DNA from: Colwellia echini | GTDB lineage: Bacteria > Pseudomonadota > Gammaproteobacteria > Enterobacterales > Alteromonadaceae | DNA length: 64,000 nucleotides | Assembly: GCF_002843355.2 (NCBI RefSeq) | Contig: NZ_PJAI02000001.1 | Location: 1 to 64,000 of the forward strand | Direction of reading: 5' to 3' | Shown here: piece by piece, positions 18,903 through 27,283 of the stretch | How the letters are laid out: the number at the start of each line of letters is the position of its first letter | Numbering within the stretch: the stretch's first letter is position 1 | Position numbers and translations under genes: made by a program | The notes under the pieces: model-generated | Seen by the model: only the letters and a program-made list of their open reading frames with translations | Databases searched by the model: none | What the model was told of the DNA's origin: nothing

Positions 18903-18934
18903 AAGACCTTGAACATTTTCATATTCAAGGTCTT
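18903..18934 (-). terminator. Terminator between transglycosylase and TIGR04219-type protein genes
   Basis: AAGACCTTGAA (18903-18913) pairs perfectly with TTCAAGGTCTT (18924-18934); outer GATCAA/TTGATC can extend it. The run of T residues is on the minus strand (GGTCTTTTTATTTG), so it mainly serves the outer membrane protein gene, though both convergent genes could use it. Confidence 0.85.
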
Positions 18935-18992
18935 GATCATCTATTCACTGTGCAGAGAATACAGCAGTGAAAAAACTTAGAAGTGAAGCGTT

Positions 18993-19748
18993 TTAGAAGT
19001 GAACAACCGCACCAGCAAAGAAACCATCATAAGTTAAGTCACTGTAAAAGTTATCTATGTCATCTAATTCCATTTTCACGATGCGGTAGCCTACGTTAAT
19101 ATCTAGATCTACAGCAAGATTATCTAATACCGCATAGCTTATACCCGCTTGTACATCATAAACGGTTTGATCGCTATAACTAACAAAGTTACCTTCAGCA
19201 AATACGTTGAAACCTGTAAAAGGTAAACCGATAATGCCATTTAGGTAAAGCATTGGAATATAACCATCTACTTTTAAATCACTTTCTAATGAACTTTGTG
19301 GTTTTTCAACGTGAATGTAAGCATCTAAATCACGCGCTGTTAAACCAAAATCAAAGGTAAATAAATCATTATCAAATACTTCATAGTACAAAGTGTAGTC
19401 AATAAAACTAGCATCAAGGGTAGTATCTAAAGTTGAATTTGCTGAATAAGTTTGGTTGTTGAAGGTAAAAGATGATGAAATCTGCGTACCACCAACAGTA
19501 TCAAGCGTTGTCGAAGCTATTTTAATATTTGGAATCAATGGAATTGGATGTTCAAGAGCAACGTAAAAATTACCTTGTTGTTTATCATCAAATTCAAAAA
19601 CGGCTTGGTTATCACTACCTTCACCAAAGCTACCGCTGGCATCGGCAGCCCAAAATTGGCCACCAATATATAACCCTAAAATTGTATCAGCTTGTGCAGT
19701 ACCACACATCATTGCTGCTACGCTGGCAGCTAATATAGTTTTTTTCAT
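18993..19748 (-). CDS. TIGR04219-type outer membrane beta-barrel protein
   Basis: A 251-residue protein with a signal peptide (KKTILAASVAAMMCGTAQA, cut about residue 20) and a mature part starting DTILGLYIGGQFWAADASG, typical of the TIGR04219 outer membrane protein family of marine gammaproteobacteria. Alternating hydrophobic strands and a C-terminal phenylalanine (AGAVVHF) support a barrel inserted by the BAM machinery. Function unknown. The ATG follows AAAGGATAACAAC, a good ribosome binding site, four bases after the stop of the DUF2333 gene, so the two are cotranscribed. Confidence 0.88.
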   Translation of the reverse strand: MKKTILAASVAAMMCGTAQADTILGLYIGGQFWAADASGSFGEGSDNQAVFEFDDKQQGNFYVALEHPIPLIPNIKIASTTLDTVGGTQISSSFTFNNQTYSANSTLDTTLDASFIDYTLYYEVFDNDLFTFDFGLTARDLDAYIHVEKPQSSLESDLKVDGYIPMLYLNGIIGLPFTGFNVFAEGNFVSYSDQTVYDVQAGISYAVLDNLAVDLDINVGYRIVKMELDDIDNFYSDLTYDGFFAGAVVHF

Positions 19749-19752
19749 GTTG

Positions 19753-20754
19753 TTATCCTTTGGTTAAAAGTTCATTTAAATCAATTAATGCTGCATTAGC
19801 ACGAGATATATAGTTTGCCATTACCAATGAGTGATTAGCCACTAAACCGAAACCACTTCCGTTTAAAACCATTGGGCTCCATAACGGTGCTTGGCTTGCT
19901 TCTAATTCACGAATTATCTGTTGTAAGCTAATTTTTGCATTTTTGTTTTCTAATATGCTATTAAAATCTATTTCAACAGCTCTCAATAATTGTAGTAATG
20001 CCCACGTTGCGCCGCGTGCTTCAAAGAACACATCATCTATTTTCCACCAACTTGTTTGTAATTGCTGCTGAGCTACACCTTGGCTTGATTGTTGGGCTGG
20101 CTTGTCACCAGCTAAATCAGTGTCCATTTGATCGTGGCCTACACTCATACTTAAGCGGTGTGAATAACTACCTAAGCGTTTTTGTACTTCTTCAATGTAA
20201 GCGCGTAAGTTATCAGCACGAGCATAAAATTGAGCTTTATTTTTGCTGTTAGTGCTCACTAAAGCACTACGGTAAGCATAAAGTTGTTTAATAGCTTCAC
20301 TGTATTCAGACTCAGCGCTTGGCATTGCCCAATTGGTATTGTTTATATTAAAGCGTGGTTGTGCGTCTTGTAAGTGTTTATTAACAAGTGATTGTGATTG
20401 TGAACGGCTGAAGTCTTTACGCATAACCAGTGCCATATCACGCACCATTTCTAATACGCCAAACTCCCAAGCAGGCATGTTATCTAACAAAACTGAGGGT
20501 GGCATAATGTCATTTGATAAATAGCCGCCCGGTTTGTTTAGTAATTTTTCACTCACTTTTATCAATACGGTAGTAGTTGTATAACCAACTACAGGCGCAA
20601 CGTTATCTGCTTTGGCTGCTTGAGTAACTTCAGCATGAATATTTAAGGAATCTGGTTCACTGCTCCAATAAATGCCAATAGCATAAAATAGAATGAATAT
20701 TCCAACGAAGATCCAAAGAATAATTTTTTTAGAAAGGCCTTTTTCTGTATTCAC
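19753..20754 (-). CDS. DUF2333 family inner membrane-anchored protein
   Basis: The 333-residue protein has a single N-terminal membrane anchor (residues about 10-29, IILWIFVGIFILFYAIGIYW) and a large periplasmic, mostly helical domain with the DUF2333 features VGYTTTTVLIKVSEKLLNKPGGYLSND (split across residues 55-82) and WEFGVLEMVRD. The family is of unknown function and widespread in Gammaproteobacteria. It lies 40 bases after the PCu(A)C chaperone gene and four bases before the outer membrane protein gene on the same strand, forming a probable three-gene envelope operon. Confidence 0.9.
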   Translation of the reverse strand: MNTEKGLSKKIILWIFVGIFILFYAIGIYWSSEPDSLNIHAEVTQAAKADNVAPVVGYTTTTVLIKVSEKLLNKPGGYLSNDIMPPSVLLDNMPAWEFGVLEMVRDMALVMRKDFSRSQSQSLVNKHLQDAQPRFNINNTNWAMPSAESEYSEAIKQLYAYRSALVSTNSKNKAQFYARADNLRAYIEEVQKRLGSYSHRLSMSVGHDQMDTDLAGDKPAQQSSQGVAQQQLQTSWWKIDDVFFEARGATWALLQLLRAVEIDFNSILENKNAKISLQQIIRELEASQAPLWSPMVLNGSGFGLVANHSLVMANYISRANAALIDLNELLTKG

Positions 20755-20794
20755 GTTGATATCTACTCCCAGAATGAAATTACTAGTTATTGTA

Positions 20795-21238
20795 CTATTT
20801 ATATTGCGAAACAGGTAATTGAATATTTATTTTACTTTGATCGGCAAAATGTAAGGTTAATACGACGCTATCTTTTTCGGATATTTGCTCTGTTACTGAA
20901 AAAATCATTAAGTGTAAACCTGAGGGTTGAAGTACAACCTTACTATTTGCGTCGATTTTAATCTGCCCAACTTCACGCATTCGCATCATGCCGTTGCTCA
21001 TACTGTGCTCATGAATTTCGATATTAGGTGAAATATCACTAGTCACCTTTTGTAAAGTAATTGCTTTATCCATTGGATTGGAAATAGTCATGTAAGCAGC
21101 GGTAACACTACTACCTGGAATATTCGCTTTGACATACCCGTCGGTTACTAAAATTTGGTCTTTTGCATGGCAAATATTAATAAATCCTAGCATCAAGCTG
21201 AAACAAAATAATAACTTTAAAGTGATATTAATTTTCAT
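20795..21238 (-). CDS. PCu(A)C-domain periplasmic copper chaperone
   Basis: The 147-residue protein has a Sec signal peptide (INITLKLLFCFSLMLGFINI, cut after CHA) and a complete copper-binding signature H-x10-M-x21-H-x-M: histidine in EIHEHSM, methionine in RMREV, and the pair in LHLM. PCu(A)C proteins carry Cu(I) in the periplasm and help load the copper centres of cytochrome oxidase. The domain starts ILVTDGYVKANIPGSSVTAAYM. It leads a probable operon with the DUF2333 and outer membrane protein genes. The nosDFYL copper genes elsewhere in the window are not adjacent. Confidence 0.92.
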   Translation of the reverse strand: MKINITLKLLFCFSLMLGFINICHAKDQILVTDGYVKANIPGSSVTAAYMTISNPMDKAITLQKVTSDISPNIEIHEHSMSNGMMRMREVGQIKIDANSKVVLQPSGLHLMIFSVTEQISEKDSVVLTLHFADQSKINIQLPVSQYK

Positions 21239-21344
21239 TGTATCTATACATCCTTGATTACAAACAGTAAGGTTTGACTATATCTTATACAAAATATAAT
21301 ACATATACTTTTGCTAATACTATAGTAAAACCAGAGGATAACAA

Positions 21345-22082
21345 ATGAGTCAGTTAATTTTAACCGCAGAAGAACAAGGTGTTTTTACTATTACCTTGAA
21401 CCGCGGCGACAAAAAAAATGCTTTAACTAATGCTATGTATCAGCAACTTTGCCAGTACTTTGCTTATGCTGAGCAAACTGCGAGCATTCATTGTGTTGTT
21501 ATCCAGGGCAATGAACACTGTTTTTGCGCCGGTAATGATTTAGCGGACTTTTTACAATGCACAGCAGACGATGATTTAGCTGCGCTTGAATTTGTTAAGG
21601 TTTTATCGCAATTCACTAAGCCTCTTATTGCCAGTGTCGCAGGCGTGGCTGTTGGTATTGGGACTACTTTACTATTGCATTGTGACATGGTTATTGCAGC
21701 TACTAATAGTTACTTTCAACTGCCGTTTACCAAACTGGCGTTATGTCCAGAAGCGGGCTCTAGCCTGTTATTAACTCAGAAAGTTGGCGCTAATAAAGCT
21801 TTTGAATTAATGGTGTTAGGTGAAAGTTTTAATGCCGAACAAGCATTAGAATTTGGCATTGTTAATAAAGTCTGTCAATCAGAGGAACTAATCGCACAGA
21901 CTATTGAAGTTGCTAAAACCATTGCTAACTTACCGGTTGAGTCTGTGATGACAAGTCGAAAACTCATTAGGCAGGCCAATAACTCTTTATTAAAACAAAC
22001 TATTGAGGATGAGAGTCAAGCCTTTTTTAAATTAGTTAATTCAGCTGATTGTAAAAAGATTATCGCGAAGTTTTTTAAATAG
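21345..22082 (+). CDS. Enoyl-CoA hydratase/isomerase (crotonase) family protein
   Basis: A 245-residue cytoplasmic crotonase. Visible are the family N-terminus (FTITLNRGDKKNALTNAM, about 14-31), the first oxyanion-hole segment HCFCAGNDLADF (about 56-67), the second oxyanion-hole region AGVAVGIGTTLLLHCDMVIA (about 98-117) and PFTKLALCPEAGSSLLL, where the catalytic glutamate of hydratases aligns with PEAG. The specific acyl-CoA substrate is unclear. GAGG precedes the ATG by eight bases. It stands alone between divergent neighbours. Confidence 0.9.
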   Translation: MSQLILTAEEQGVFTITLNRGDKKNALTNAMYQQLCQYFAYAEQTASIHCVVIQGNEHCFCAGNDLADFLQCTADDDLAALEFVKVLSQFTKPLIASVAGVAVGIGTTLLLHCDMVIAATNSYFQLPFTKLALCPEAGSSLLLTQKVGANKAFELMVLGESFNAEQALEFGIVNKVCQSEELIAQTIEVAKTIANLPVESVMTSRKLIRQANNSLLKQTIEDESQAFFKLVNSADCKKIIAKFFK

Positions 22083-22177
22083 CCGCTCTATTTAGTGCAC
22101 TAACCGAATAGGTATTTGAGTTAATTCGTAATAGTATTTTCTGAACAGGCTCTTAACTGGTAACGAGTATATAAACC

Positions 22178-22543
22178 CTATGCCGTATGCTTAGTGCTTT
22201 GATTTTTCATCTGTTTAGCGCCTTTATTAGAGGTGAGCAACCAAATGACTAGTGCAATCAATAACACGGGCCAGAACACACCTAAAGTGAACATAGCAAT
22301 ACTACCGACAATAATTAAACCAATAAACACAATTCCACCAAATACGCTAAGCACAATGGCGAGTGCTGCAATAACCAATAGCACAGTCACTAATGCGGAA
22401 AAGCCAATTGCTTTAATAGGTTCAATAGCTTCACCATTCATAGTTACTTGTAAATTGGTCCATTCCAATAAACTCGCGCCAAACACATAAGTTAAAAAGA
22501 GGGTGGCTAAAATAGCTAGGCATAAAGACTTAAAGAAACTCAT
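22178..22543 (-). CDS. Small membrane protein in psp-like operon
   Basis: A 121-residue protein with three to four hydrophobic segments (about 5-24, 44-68, 70-105) and a charged, glutamine/lysine-rich tail. It has no recognisable enzymatic motif. It is the third gene of a minus-strand cluster after pspA-like and pspC-like genes, 67 bases past pspC, and probably takes part in the same envelope-stress response by association with the inner membrane (inference). The alternation of alanine, isoleucine, leucine and glycine is typical of helical bundles. Confidence 0.8.
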   Translation of the reverse strand: MSFFKSLCLAILATLFLTYVFGASLLEWTNLQVTMNGEAIEPIKAIGFSALVTVLLVIAALAIVLSVFGGIVFIGLIIVGSIAMFTLGVFWPVLLIALVIWLLTSNKGAKQMKNQSTKHTA

Positions 22544-22610
22544 TTTTTACTCACTTACCGTTAATTGTATTTGTAATGGCTGAATTTAGACAGCCTATCG
22601 AAGGTTACTG

Positions 22611-22838
22611 TTAGTAATATCTGCTAGGTAATATTAAACTTGCCGCAAGGTAAGCGCCTCCTGTAACAATGGGAATCGCGATAAGTAATGCTATGGCAAC
22701 AACGCGCACGGCTAATGGCGAATAATTAAAATGCTTGGCAATACCGGCACAAACACCGGTTAACTTTTTATTATTCAGGTCTTTCGCTAAAGATTGTGGA
22801 ACATCTTTAATGGGTGAATACTCTCTGTCGTATCTCAT
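22611..22838 (-). CDS. pspC: PspC-domain membrane protein
   Basis: The 75-residue protein carries the PspC domain: a short cytoplasmic region followed by LTGVCAGIAKHFNYSPLAVRVVA (starting about residue 27) and a hydrophobic helix ending ILPSR. PspC senses envelope stress at the inner membrane and recruits or regulates PspA. It lacks the C-terminal leucine-zipper-like region of E. coli PspC, so it is a minimal form. It lies 36 bases after the pspA-like gene on the same strand. Confidence 0.9.
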   Translation of the reverse strand: MRYDREYSPIKDVPQSLAKDLNNKKLTGVCAGIAKHFNYSPLAVRVVAIALLIAIPIVTGGAYLAASLILPSRYY

Positions 22839-22874
22839 GGCTGTACCTTATTTTCTTCTTTATTTATTAAAAAT

Positions 22875-23540
22875 TTATGCCGCGCTTGCTGCTTGCTTTT
22901 TCATTTCAGCTAATTCATTTTCTATTGCGTCATCTGCTGCTAATGCAGATATTTGTGAGGCTAAATCTTGTTTATCTGTAAGGTCATAAGATTCAACCTG
23001 AGCTTCAAGATGATCAATTTTTGATTGATAACGCTCAAACTTAGCCATTGCGGCATCAATACTATGAACCACAGCTTTTTCACGTACTTTTAATCGTACT
23101 TCAGCAGAGTTTTGGCGACGTATTAAGTTGGCTTGACGGTTTTTAGCTTCTGTTAATTTTTCTTGTAAATGTTGCGCATCAGTTTGTATATTGGCGAGTA
23201 GCTCGGTTAATAATGAATTCTCATCCTCAAAGGCTATTAACTCTTTTTGGCTGTTATGTTTTTGTGCTAATGCTGATTTTGCTAAGTCTTCACGACCTTT
23301 AGTTAATGCAAGTTCAGCTTTAGTTTGCCAATGACTGATAGCTTTTTGAGTATTCGCTATTTTTCGAGCTAAATTTTTTTGCTCGGCAATATTTTTAGCA
23401 GCAGTTGAGCGTACTTCAACTAAGGTTTCTTCCATTTCGCCAATAATTAAGCGGATCATTTTCTCCGGATGCTCGGCTTTGTCTAACATGCTATTTAAGT
23501 TTGCATTGATAATATCGGTAAATCGACTAAATAATCCCAT
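22875..23540 (-). CDS. pspA: PspA/IM30-family membrane-stress protein
   Basis: The 221-residue protein has the family N-terminal amphipathic helix (GLFSRFTDIINANLNSMLDK) followed by long coiled-coil helices through residue ~200, as in PspA/IM30/Vipp1 proteins that polymerise on and stabilise damaged inner membranes. MIRLIIGEMEETLVEVRS and RKIANTQKAI are characteristic. The C-terminus is alanine/lysine rich. It is the first gene of a pspA-pspC-membrane protein operon and is preceded by a good sigma-54-type promoter. No pspF activator gene is adjacent, so activation would have to act in trans. Confidence 0.92.
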   Translation of the reverse strand: MGLFSRFTDIINANLNSMLDKAEHPEKMIRLIIGEMEETLVEVRSTAAKNIAEQKNLARKIANTQKAISHWQTKAELALTKGREDLAKSALAQKHNSQKELIAFEDENSLLTELLANIQTDAQHLQEKLTEAKNRQANLIRRQNSAEVRLKVREKAVVHSIDAAMAKFERYQSKIDHLEAQVESYDLTDKQDLASQISALAADDAIENELAEMKKQAASAA

Positions 23541-23599
23541 CAGGTAATCCTCATTAGTTGTATAAAAAATTTACGGGGTAAGTTTCTTAAGCTAAGTAG

Positions 23600-23616
23600 T
23601 ACAAATGCTGTGCCAA
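23600..23616 (-). promoter_or_regulatory. Candidate sigma-54 (-24/-12) promoter for pspA
   Basis: On the minus strand the sequence TTGGCACAGCATTTGTA matches the sigma-54 consensus TGGCAC-N5-TTGC(A/T) at all but one key position (GT instead of GC at -12), with the required spacing between GG and G. The predicted transcription start is about 49 bases before the pspA ATG. Known psp operons are sigma-54 dependent, which supports the reading. Confidence 0.7.
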
Positions 23617-23821
23617 TACCTATTAATATCTTAATTGATTGATATTTATGTATTATTCAAGTTTTGATTGTTTTCTTAAATTTAAGTTCTTCAATCATAA
23701 TCTAATAATTTAGCCAAATTGACTAAATGGTTAGTGAATTTGACTAGTGCGTGACGGTAAAGTTTCATTTATATCTTCATGACTCTCTCGCTACTAACGC
23801 ATGGATTAACTATTGCATTTA

Positions 23822-23840
23822 AATAGACGGTCGGTCTATT
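23822..23840. promoter_or_regulatory. TetR-type operator upstream of acuR
   Basis: AATAGAC and GTCTATT are perfect inverted arms around GGTCG, giving the TAGAC...GTCTA pattern typical of operators of AcuR/NemR-like TetR regulators. It lies 44 bases before the acuR ATG, where it would allow autoregulation and control of the genes after it. Confidence 0.8.
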
Positions 23841-23884
23841 ATGTATTTAATTAAAGATAAACTTAAAAAATCACACAATACATT

Positions 23885-24538
23885 ATGCAAAATGAAAATA
23901 AAAAGCCCAGAGGTAGGCCTGCAAAATCAGGCCGTGATAGCGCAGTAACCAAAGATGAGTTAATTCGTAGTGGTGTTGAGCATTTCACTCAATTTGGCTT
24001 TGCTGCTTCTGGCTTAGATCAAATATTAAAAAAAGTGTCTATACCTAAGGGATCTTTTTATTATTATTTTGCAAGTAAAGAGGCTTTTGGTTTAGCGGTT
24101 ATTGATTATTACGATAACTATTTTTGTCGTAAGCTCGATGCACATTTATCTAATGAAAATTTACCACTAAAGCAACGATTAACGAGTTTTGTTGATGATG
24201 CTAAAGCAGGCATTGAAAAGTATGACTTTAAACGCGGTTGTCTGGTTGGTAATTTAGAGCAAGAAATTGCATTGTTGCCTGATAGTCATCGCGAAAAATT
24301 ATTTCAGGTGATGCAAGGCTGGCAAAATAAAGTATCGAAGTATTTAACAGATTTAAATGCGGGTTTTACTGATAATCCTAATCATAGCCTTGAGCTTAGT
24401 AATATTGAAACTGATTCTTTAGCTGAGTTTTTTTGGTTAGGCTGGGAAGGGGCTGTAAGTCGCTGTAAGTTAGTTAAATCAACACAACCTATTGATCTTT
24501 TCATGCATCATTTTTCAACATTAATGAAACTAGACTAA
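23885..24538 (+). CDS. acuR: TetR-family regulator, AcuR type
   Basis: The 217-residue protein has a basic start (KKPRGRPAKSGRD), the TetR helix-turn-helix (ASGLDQILKKVSIPKGSFYYYFASKEAFG, residues about 41-69) and a ligand domain whose conserved RGCLVGNLEQEIALLPDSHR (about 117-136) and FFWLGWEGAVSRCKL near the C-terminus closely match AcuR, the acrylate-responsive repressor of DMSP and acrylate catabolism genes. It is followed by an acuI-like gene, the natural partner. The cysteine in RGCLVGN may react with electrophiles (inference). The palindrome at 23822-23840 is the probable operator. Confidence 0.88.
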   Translation: MQNENKKPRGRPAKSGRDSAVTKDELIRSGVEHFTQFGFAASGLDQILKKVSIPKGSFYYYFASKEAFGLAVIDYYDNYFCRKLDAHLSNENLPLKQRLTSFVDDAKAGIEKYDFKRGCLVGNLEQEIALLPDSHREKLFQVMQGWQNKVSKYLTDLNAGFTDNPNHSLELSNIETDSLAEFFWLGWEGAVSRCKLVKSTQPIDLFMHHFSTLMKLD

Positions 24539-24622
24539 CTTTAAGTACAAGAAATAAGCAATAAAATAAACAGAATGTTATAAACAATTCATACATCATT
24601 TAGACTTTAAAAAGAGGTTATT

Positions 24623-25609
24623 ATGTTTACCTGTTTACAAATCAATAAAGATGAAAAAAATGGTTATCAAACAACTTGCGTACAACTTAATGAAGACACC
24701 TTAACCGAAGGTAATGTGTTAGTTAAGGTGCAATACAGTACGCTTAATTACAAAGACGCTTTAGCTATTACTGGCAAAGCACCTGTTATTAGAAGTTTTC
24801 CTATGATCCCAGGAATTGATTTTAGCGGCGTAGTTGAATACAGCGAAAGTGATGATTTTAACGTTGGCGACAAAGTTTTATTAAACGGTTATGGCGTAGG
24901 TGAAAAATATAAAGGCGGTTTATCTCAAAAAGCGAGAGTAAAAAGTGACTGGCTAATTCCGTTACCTGAAAAATTCTCGCCACTGCAAGCTATGTCACTT
25001 GGTACTGCGGGCTATACCGCCATGCTTAGTATAATCGCCCTAGAAAAAAATGGTGTTACCCCCAAAAGTGGAAAAATTTTGGTAACTGGCGCAACAGGCG
25101 GAGTTGGTAGCTTTGCAGTAAAAATTTTATCGTTAATGGGTTATACCGTTGTAGCATCAACAGGAAGTGCCGCACAACATAATTACTTAAAAGCGTTAGG
25201 TGCAAGTGAAATAATTGATCGAGCTGAGTTATCGGTGCCTGGTAAACCCTTAATGAAAGAGCAATGGGCTGGTGCAATTGACTCTGTTGGTAGTCATACT
25301 TTAGCTAATGTTTGTGCCAGCGTTAACTATGGCGGCGCAGTTGCCGCTTGTGGTTTAGCTCAAGGTATGGACTTCCCTGCATCTGTTGCGCCATTCATTT
25401 TACGAGGTGTGTCTTTATTGGGTATTGATAGTGTTATGCGCTCTAAAGCAGACAGAGTTGAAGCATGGCAAAAGCTAGCTGATATTTTACCTAGCGCTGA
25501 AATGGATTCTATTGTTAATATCATTAGCTTAGAAGAATCAATAACGGCAGCGACTAAATTACTTAATGGTGAAATTACTGGCCGTGTAGTTGTAGATGTA
25601 AATCAATAA
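24623..25609 (+). CDS. acuI: Acrylyl-CoA reductase AcuI / YhdH-type MDR oxidoreductase
   Basis: The 328-residue medium-chain reductase has the family features STLNYKDALAITGKAPVIRSFP (split about residues 38-59), GIDFSGVVE, the nucleotide-binding VTGATGGVGSFAVKIL (about 153-168) and the YhdH/AcuI segment GVSLLGIDSVM. AcuI reduces toxic acrylyl-CoA to propionyl-CoA with NADPH during DMSP/acrylate metabolism. No zinc-binding cysteines are present, as expected for this branch. AAAGAGG precedes the ATG. It lies 84 bases after acuR on the same strand. No DMSP lyase or acrylate-CoA ligase gene is next to it, so the role may be acrylate or electrophile detoxification rather than DMSP use. Confidence 0.92.
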   Translation: MFTCLQINKDEKNGYQTTCVQLNEDTLTEGNVLVKVQYSTLNYKDALAITGKAPVIRSFPMIPGIDFSGVVEYSESDDFNVGDKVLLNGYGVGEKYKGGLSQKARVKSDWLIPLPEKFSPLQAMSLGTAGYTAMLSIIALEKNGVTPKSGKILVTGATGGVGSFAVKILSLMGYTVVASTGSAAQHNYLKALGASEIIDRAELSVPGKPLMKEQWAGAIDSVGSHTLANVCASVNYGGAVAACGLAQGMDFPASVAPFILRGVSLLGIDSVMRSKADRVEAWQKLADILPSAEMDSIVNIISLEESITAATKLLNGEITGRVVVDVNQ

Positions 25610-25660
25610 TATATAAATAAAATACTTTATTAAAAATTTCAAAATTAACGAAGATAACTA

Positions 25661-25684
25661 AAACAAACAAACAAACAAACAAAC
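25661..25684. repeat. Tetranucleotide repeat (AAAC)6 upstream of nitroreductase gene
   Basis: Six perfect AAAC units followed by AAC lie 17 bases before the nitroreductase ATG. Slipped-strand changes in copy number would alter promoter or leader spacing without touching the coding sequence. Confidence 0.9.
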
Positions 25685-25701
25685 AACTAGACGATAACTT
25701 T

Positions 25702-26358
25702 ATGACTCACCCAATAATTAAAGACTTAACTCATAGACACACAGTAAAAAAATACGATCCAACAAGAAAAATAGCTCAGGCTGATTTGGATGTTCTATAT
25801 GAAGCAATGCGTTTATCTGCATCATCAATTAACTCACAGCCTTGGAAATTTATTGTTCTCGAAAGTGATGAAGCCAAAATCCGCATGAGTAAAACATTCG
25901 TTAACATGCATCATTATAATTTAAAACATGTATTCGATAGCTCGCAATTAATATTATTTGCGTATAATCCTAAATATACTCGTGAAGATTACGCTAAAGT
26001 AATTGATAAAGGTATTGCAGATAAGCGCACAACGCTTGAAAACCGTGAAACTGCGTTTGATCTATATTTGTTTGCAGATCTTAATACCAGTGACACAGGG
26101 GATACTAGTGCGTGGACCAAAGCACAAACTTACCTAGCTTTAGGTAATACTTTACACACGCTGGCGCGACTTAAAATTGATTCAACCCCTATGGAAGGTA
26201 TTGATATTGACTTAGTCAACAAAGAGTTCAGTGAAGAGTTGGCGGGTTATCAGTGTGATACTGCACTTGCTATTGGTTATCATCATCCCGAAGAAGACTT
26301 TAACGCTAAATTACCTAAATCCCGTTTGGCGATGGAAGATGTTTTAGTGCGTTTATAG
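25702..26358 (+). CDS. NfsB-type NAD(P)H nitroreductase
   Basis: The 218-residue flavoprotein has the nitroreductase N-terminus (HRHTVKKYDPTRKI), FMN-binding SASSINSQPWKFIV (about 39-52) and the C-terminal GYHHPEEDFNAKLPKSRL that marks the NfsB group; length also fits. These enzymes reduce nitro compounds, quinones and other electrophiles with NAD(P)H as FMN-containing dimers. It is 92 bases after acuI, and the shared location downstream of a TetR regulator for electrophiles suggests coregulation. The ribosome binding site before the ATG is weak, and an (AAAC)6 repeat lies just upstream. Confidence 0.92.
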   Translation: MTHPIIKDLTHRHTVKKYDPTRKIAQADLDVLYEAMRLSASSINSQPWKFIVLESDEAKIRMSKTFVNMHHYNLKHVFDSSQLILFAYNPKYTREDYAKVIDKGIADKRTTLENRETAFDLYLFADLNTSDTGDTSAWTKAQTYLALGNTLHTLARLKIDSTPMEGIDIDLVNKEFSEELAGYQCDTALAIGYHHPEEDFNAKLPKSRLAMEDVLVRL

Positions 26359-26390
26359 TTTGAGTTAACCCCACAACTTTTTACATTTAG

Positions 26391-26410
26391 TTAACCTCAG
26401 CTCAGGTTAA
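26391..26410. repeat. 20-bp palindrome made of the repeat-family ends
   Basis: TTAACCTCAGCTCAGGTTAA is a nearly perfect palindrome with arms TTAACCT and AGGTTAA. The arms match the ends of the 196-bp element at 32899-33094 with no interior. It lies between the convergent nitroreductase and lipoprotein genes, so it may be a collapsed element copy or a bidirectional 3' end structure. Confidence 0.6.
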
Positions 26411-26450
26411 AATAGCTTAATCTGAGTTTGAAGTTAATTTTAACATTATT

Positions 26451-26987
26451 TTATAGAAGAGCATTTGTGTTTGGTGTATTACTTTCTATTATCAAATCAA
26501 AGGCTTTTACATCACAGTCACCTAGTCCATCACAAGCTCTAATGATAAAACCTAAAGTTGCTGTTTCCTGAAAGTTTTTAATACCTACAGACTCATTACC
26601 AACAGAGCATGACAGCTTGTTGTCATCAATAACACATTGCACCTCACCTGTTGCATTTGGACAAAGTGAAAAAGAGGTATTACCACATTTAAGTCCTACG
26701 ACTTGATTGTTTTCAGAATAGCCTTCAGCATTGGTCGATAAATAGAAATCAATTTTGTAGGCCGCTGAAGTAGGCGACACCCATTGAACTTCAAAGCTAG
26801 TGCCTGGTGTAACAGTAACTTGTTCTCCTTCATAGTAATCGCTTGCATCAAATCTAACATTTTGTAAAGCAAAGCCATTGCTATCAATAGTATCACTGGG
26901 ATCAGTAATTTCGGCAACTTGCTCATTAGTATCACTTCCGCAGGCGCTTAAAGCTAGCAGGCTAATGATTAATAAAATATATGTCAT
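26451..26987 (-). CDS. Predicted lipoprotein of unknown function
   Basis: I place the start at ATG 26987 because AAGGA lies eight bases upstream and the protein then begins TYILLIISLLALSACG, a clean lipoprotein signal with lipobox LSAC; the longer ORF adds eight residues. The 178-residue product has an acidic linker after the cysteine and a beta-rich domain with six cysteines (LKCGNTSFSLCPN, VQCVID, LSCSVG, RACDGLGDCDV), probably paired in disulfides in the periplasm. No family was recognised. It stands alone, convergent with the nitroreductase gene. Confidence 0.72.
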   Translation of the reverse strand: MTYILLIISLLALSACGSDTNEQVAEITDPSDTIDSNGFALQNVRFDASDYYEGEQVTVTPGTSFEVQWVSPTSAAYKIDFYLSTNAEGYSENNQVVGLKCGNTSFSLCPNATGEVQCVIDDNKLSCSVGNESVGIKNFQETATLGFIIRACDGLGDCDVKAFDLIIESNTPNTNALL

Positions 26988-27283
26988 ATATGTCCTTGAG
27001 TAATTTAACACCTTACGAAAGCAAATATTAACTTGAAAGTATCGATAATTGAATTGATCACTTGTTATTCTTTAATTTAAAAACACTCCTAGTGACAAAT
27101 TTATAGCTCCACTGTACGTAATCAAAAGTGCTTTTGCTAATTAATTCTGTCAGTTATTTCTACAATGTTGATATTGAGATAAATCAGGTTAAAACAGTTT
27201 GAATCAATAGTGTTAAGCGATTGGTGTTAGGCGCATTTTTAAGTACAATGCCTTACATTAAATATTTTTCACTTTTCATGTTG

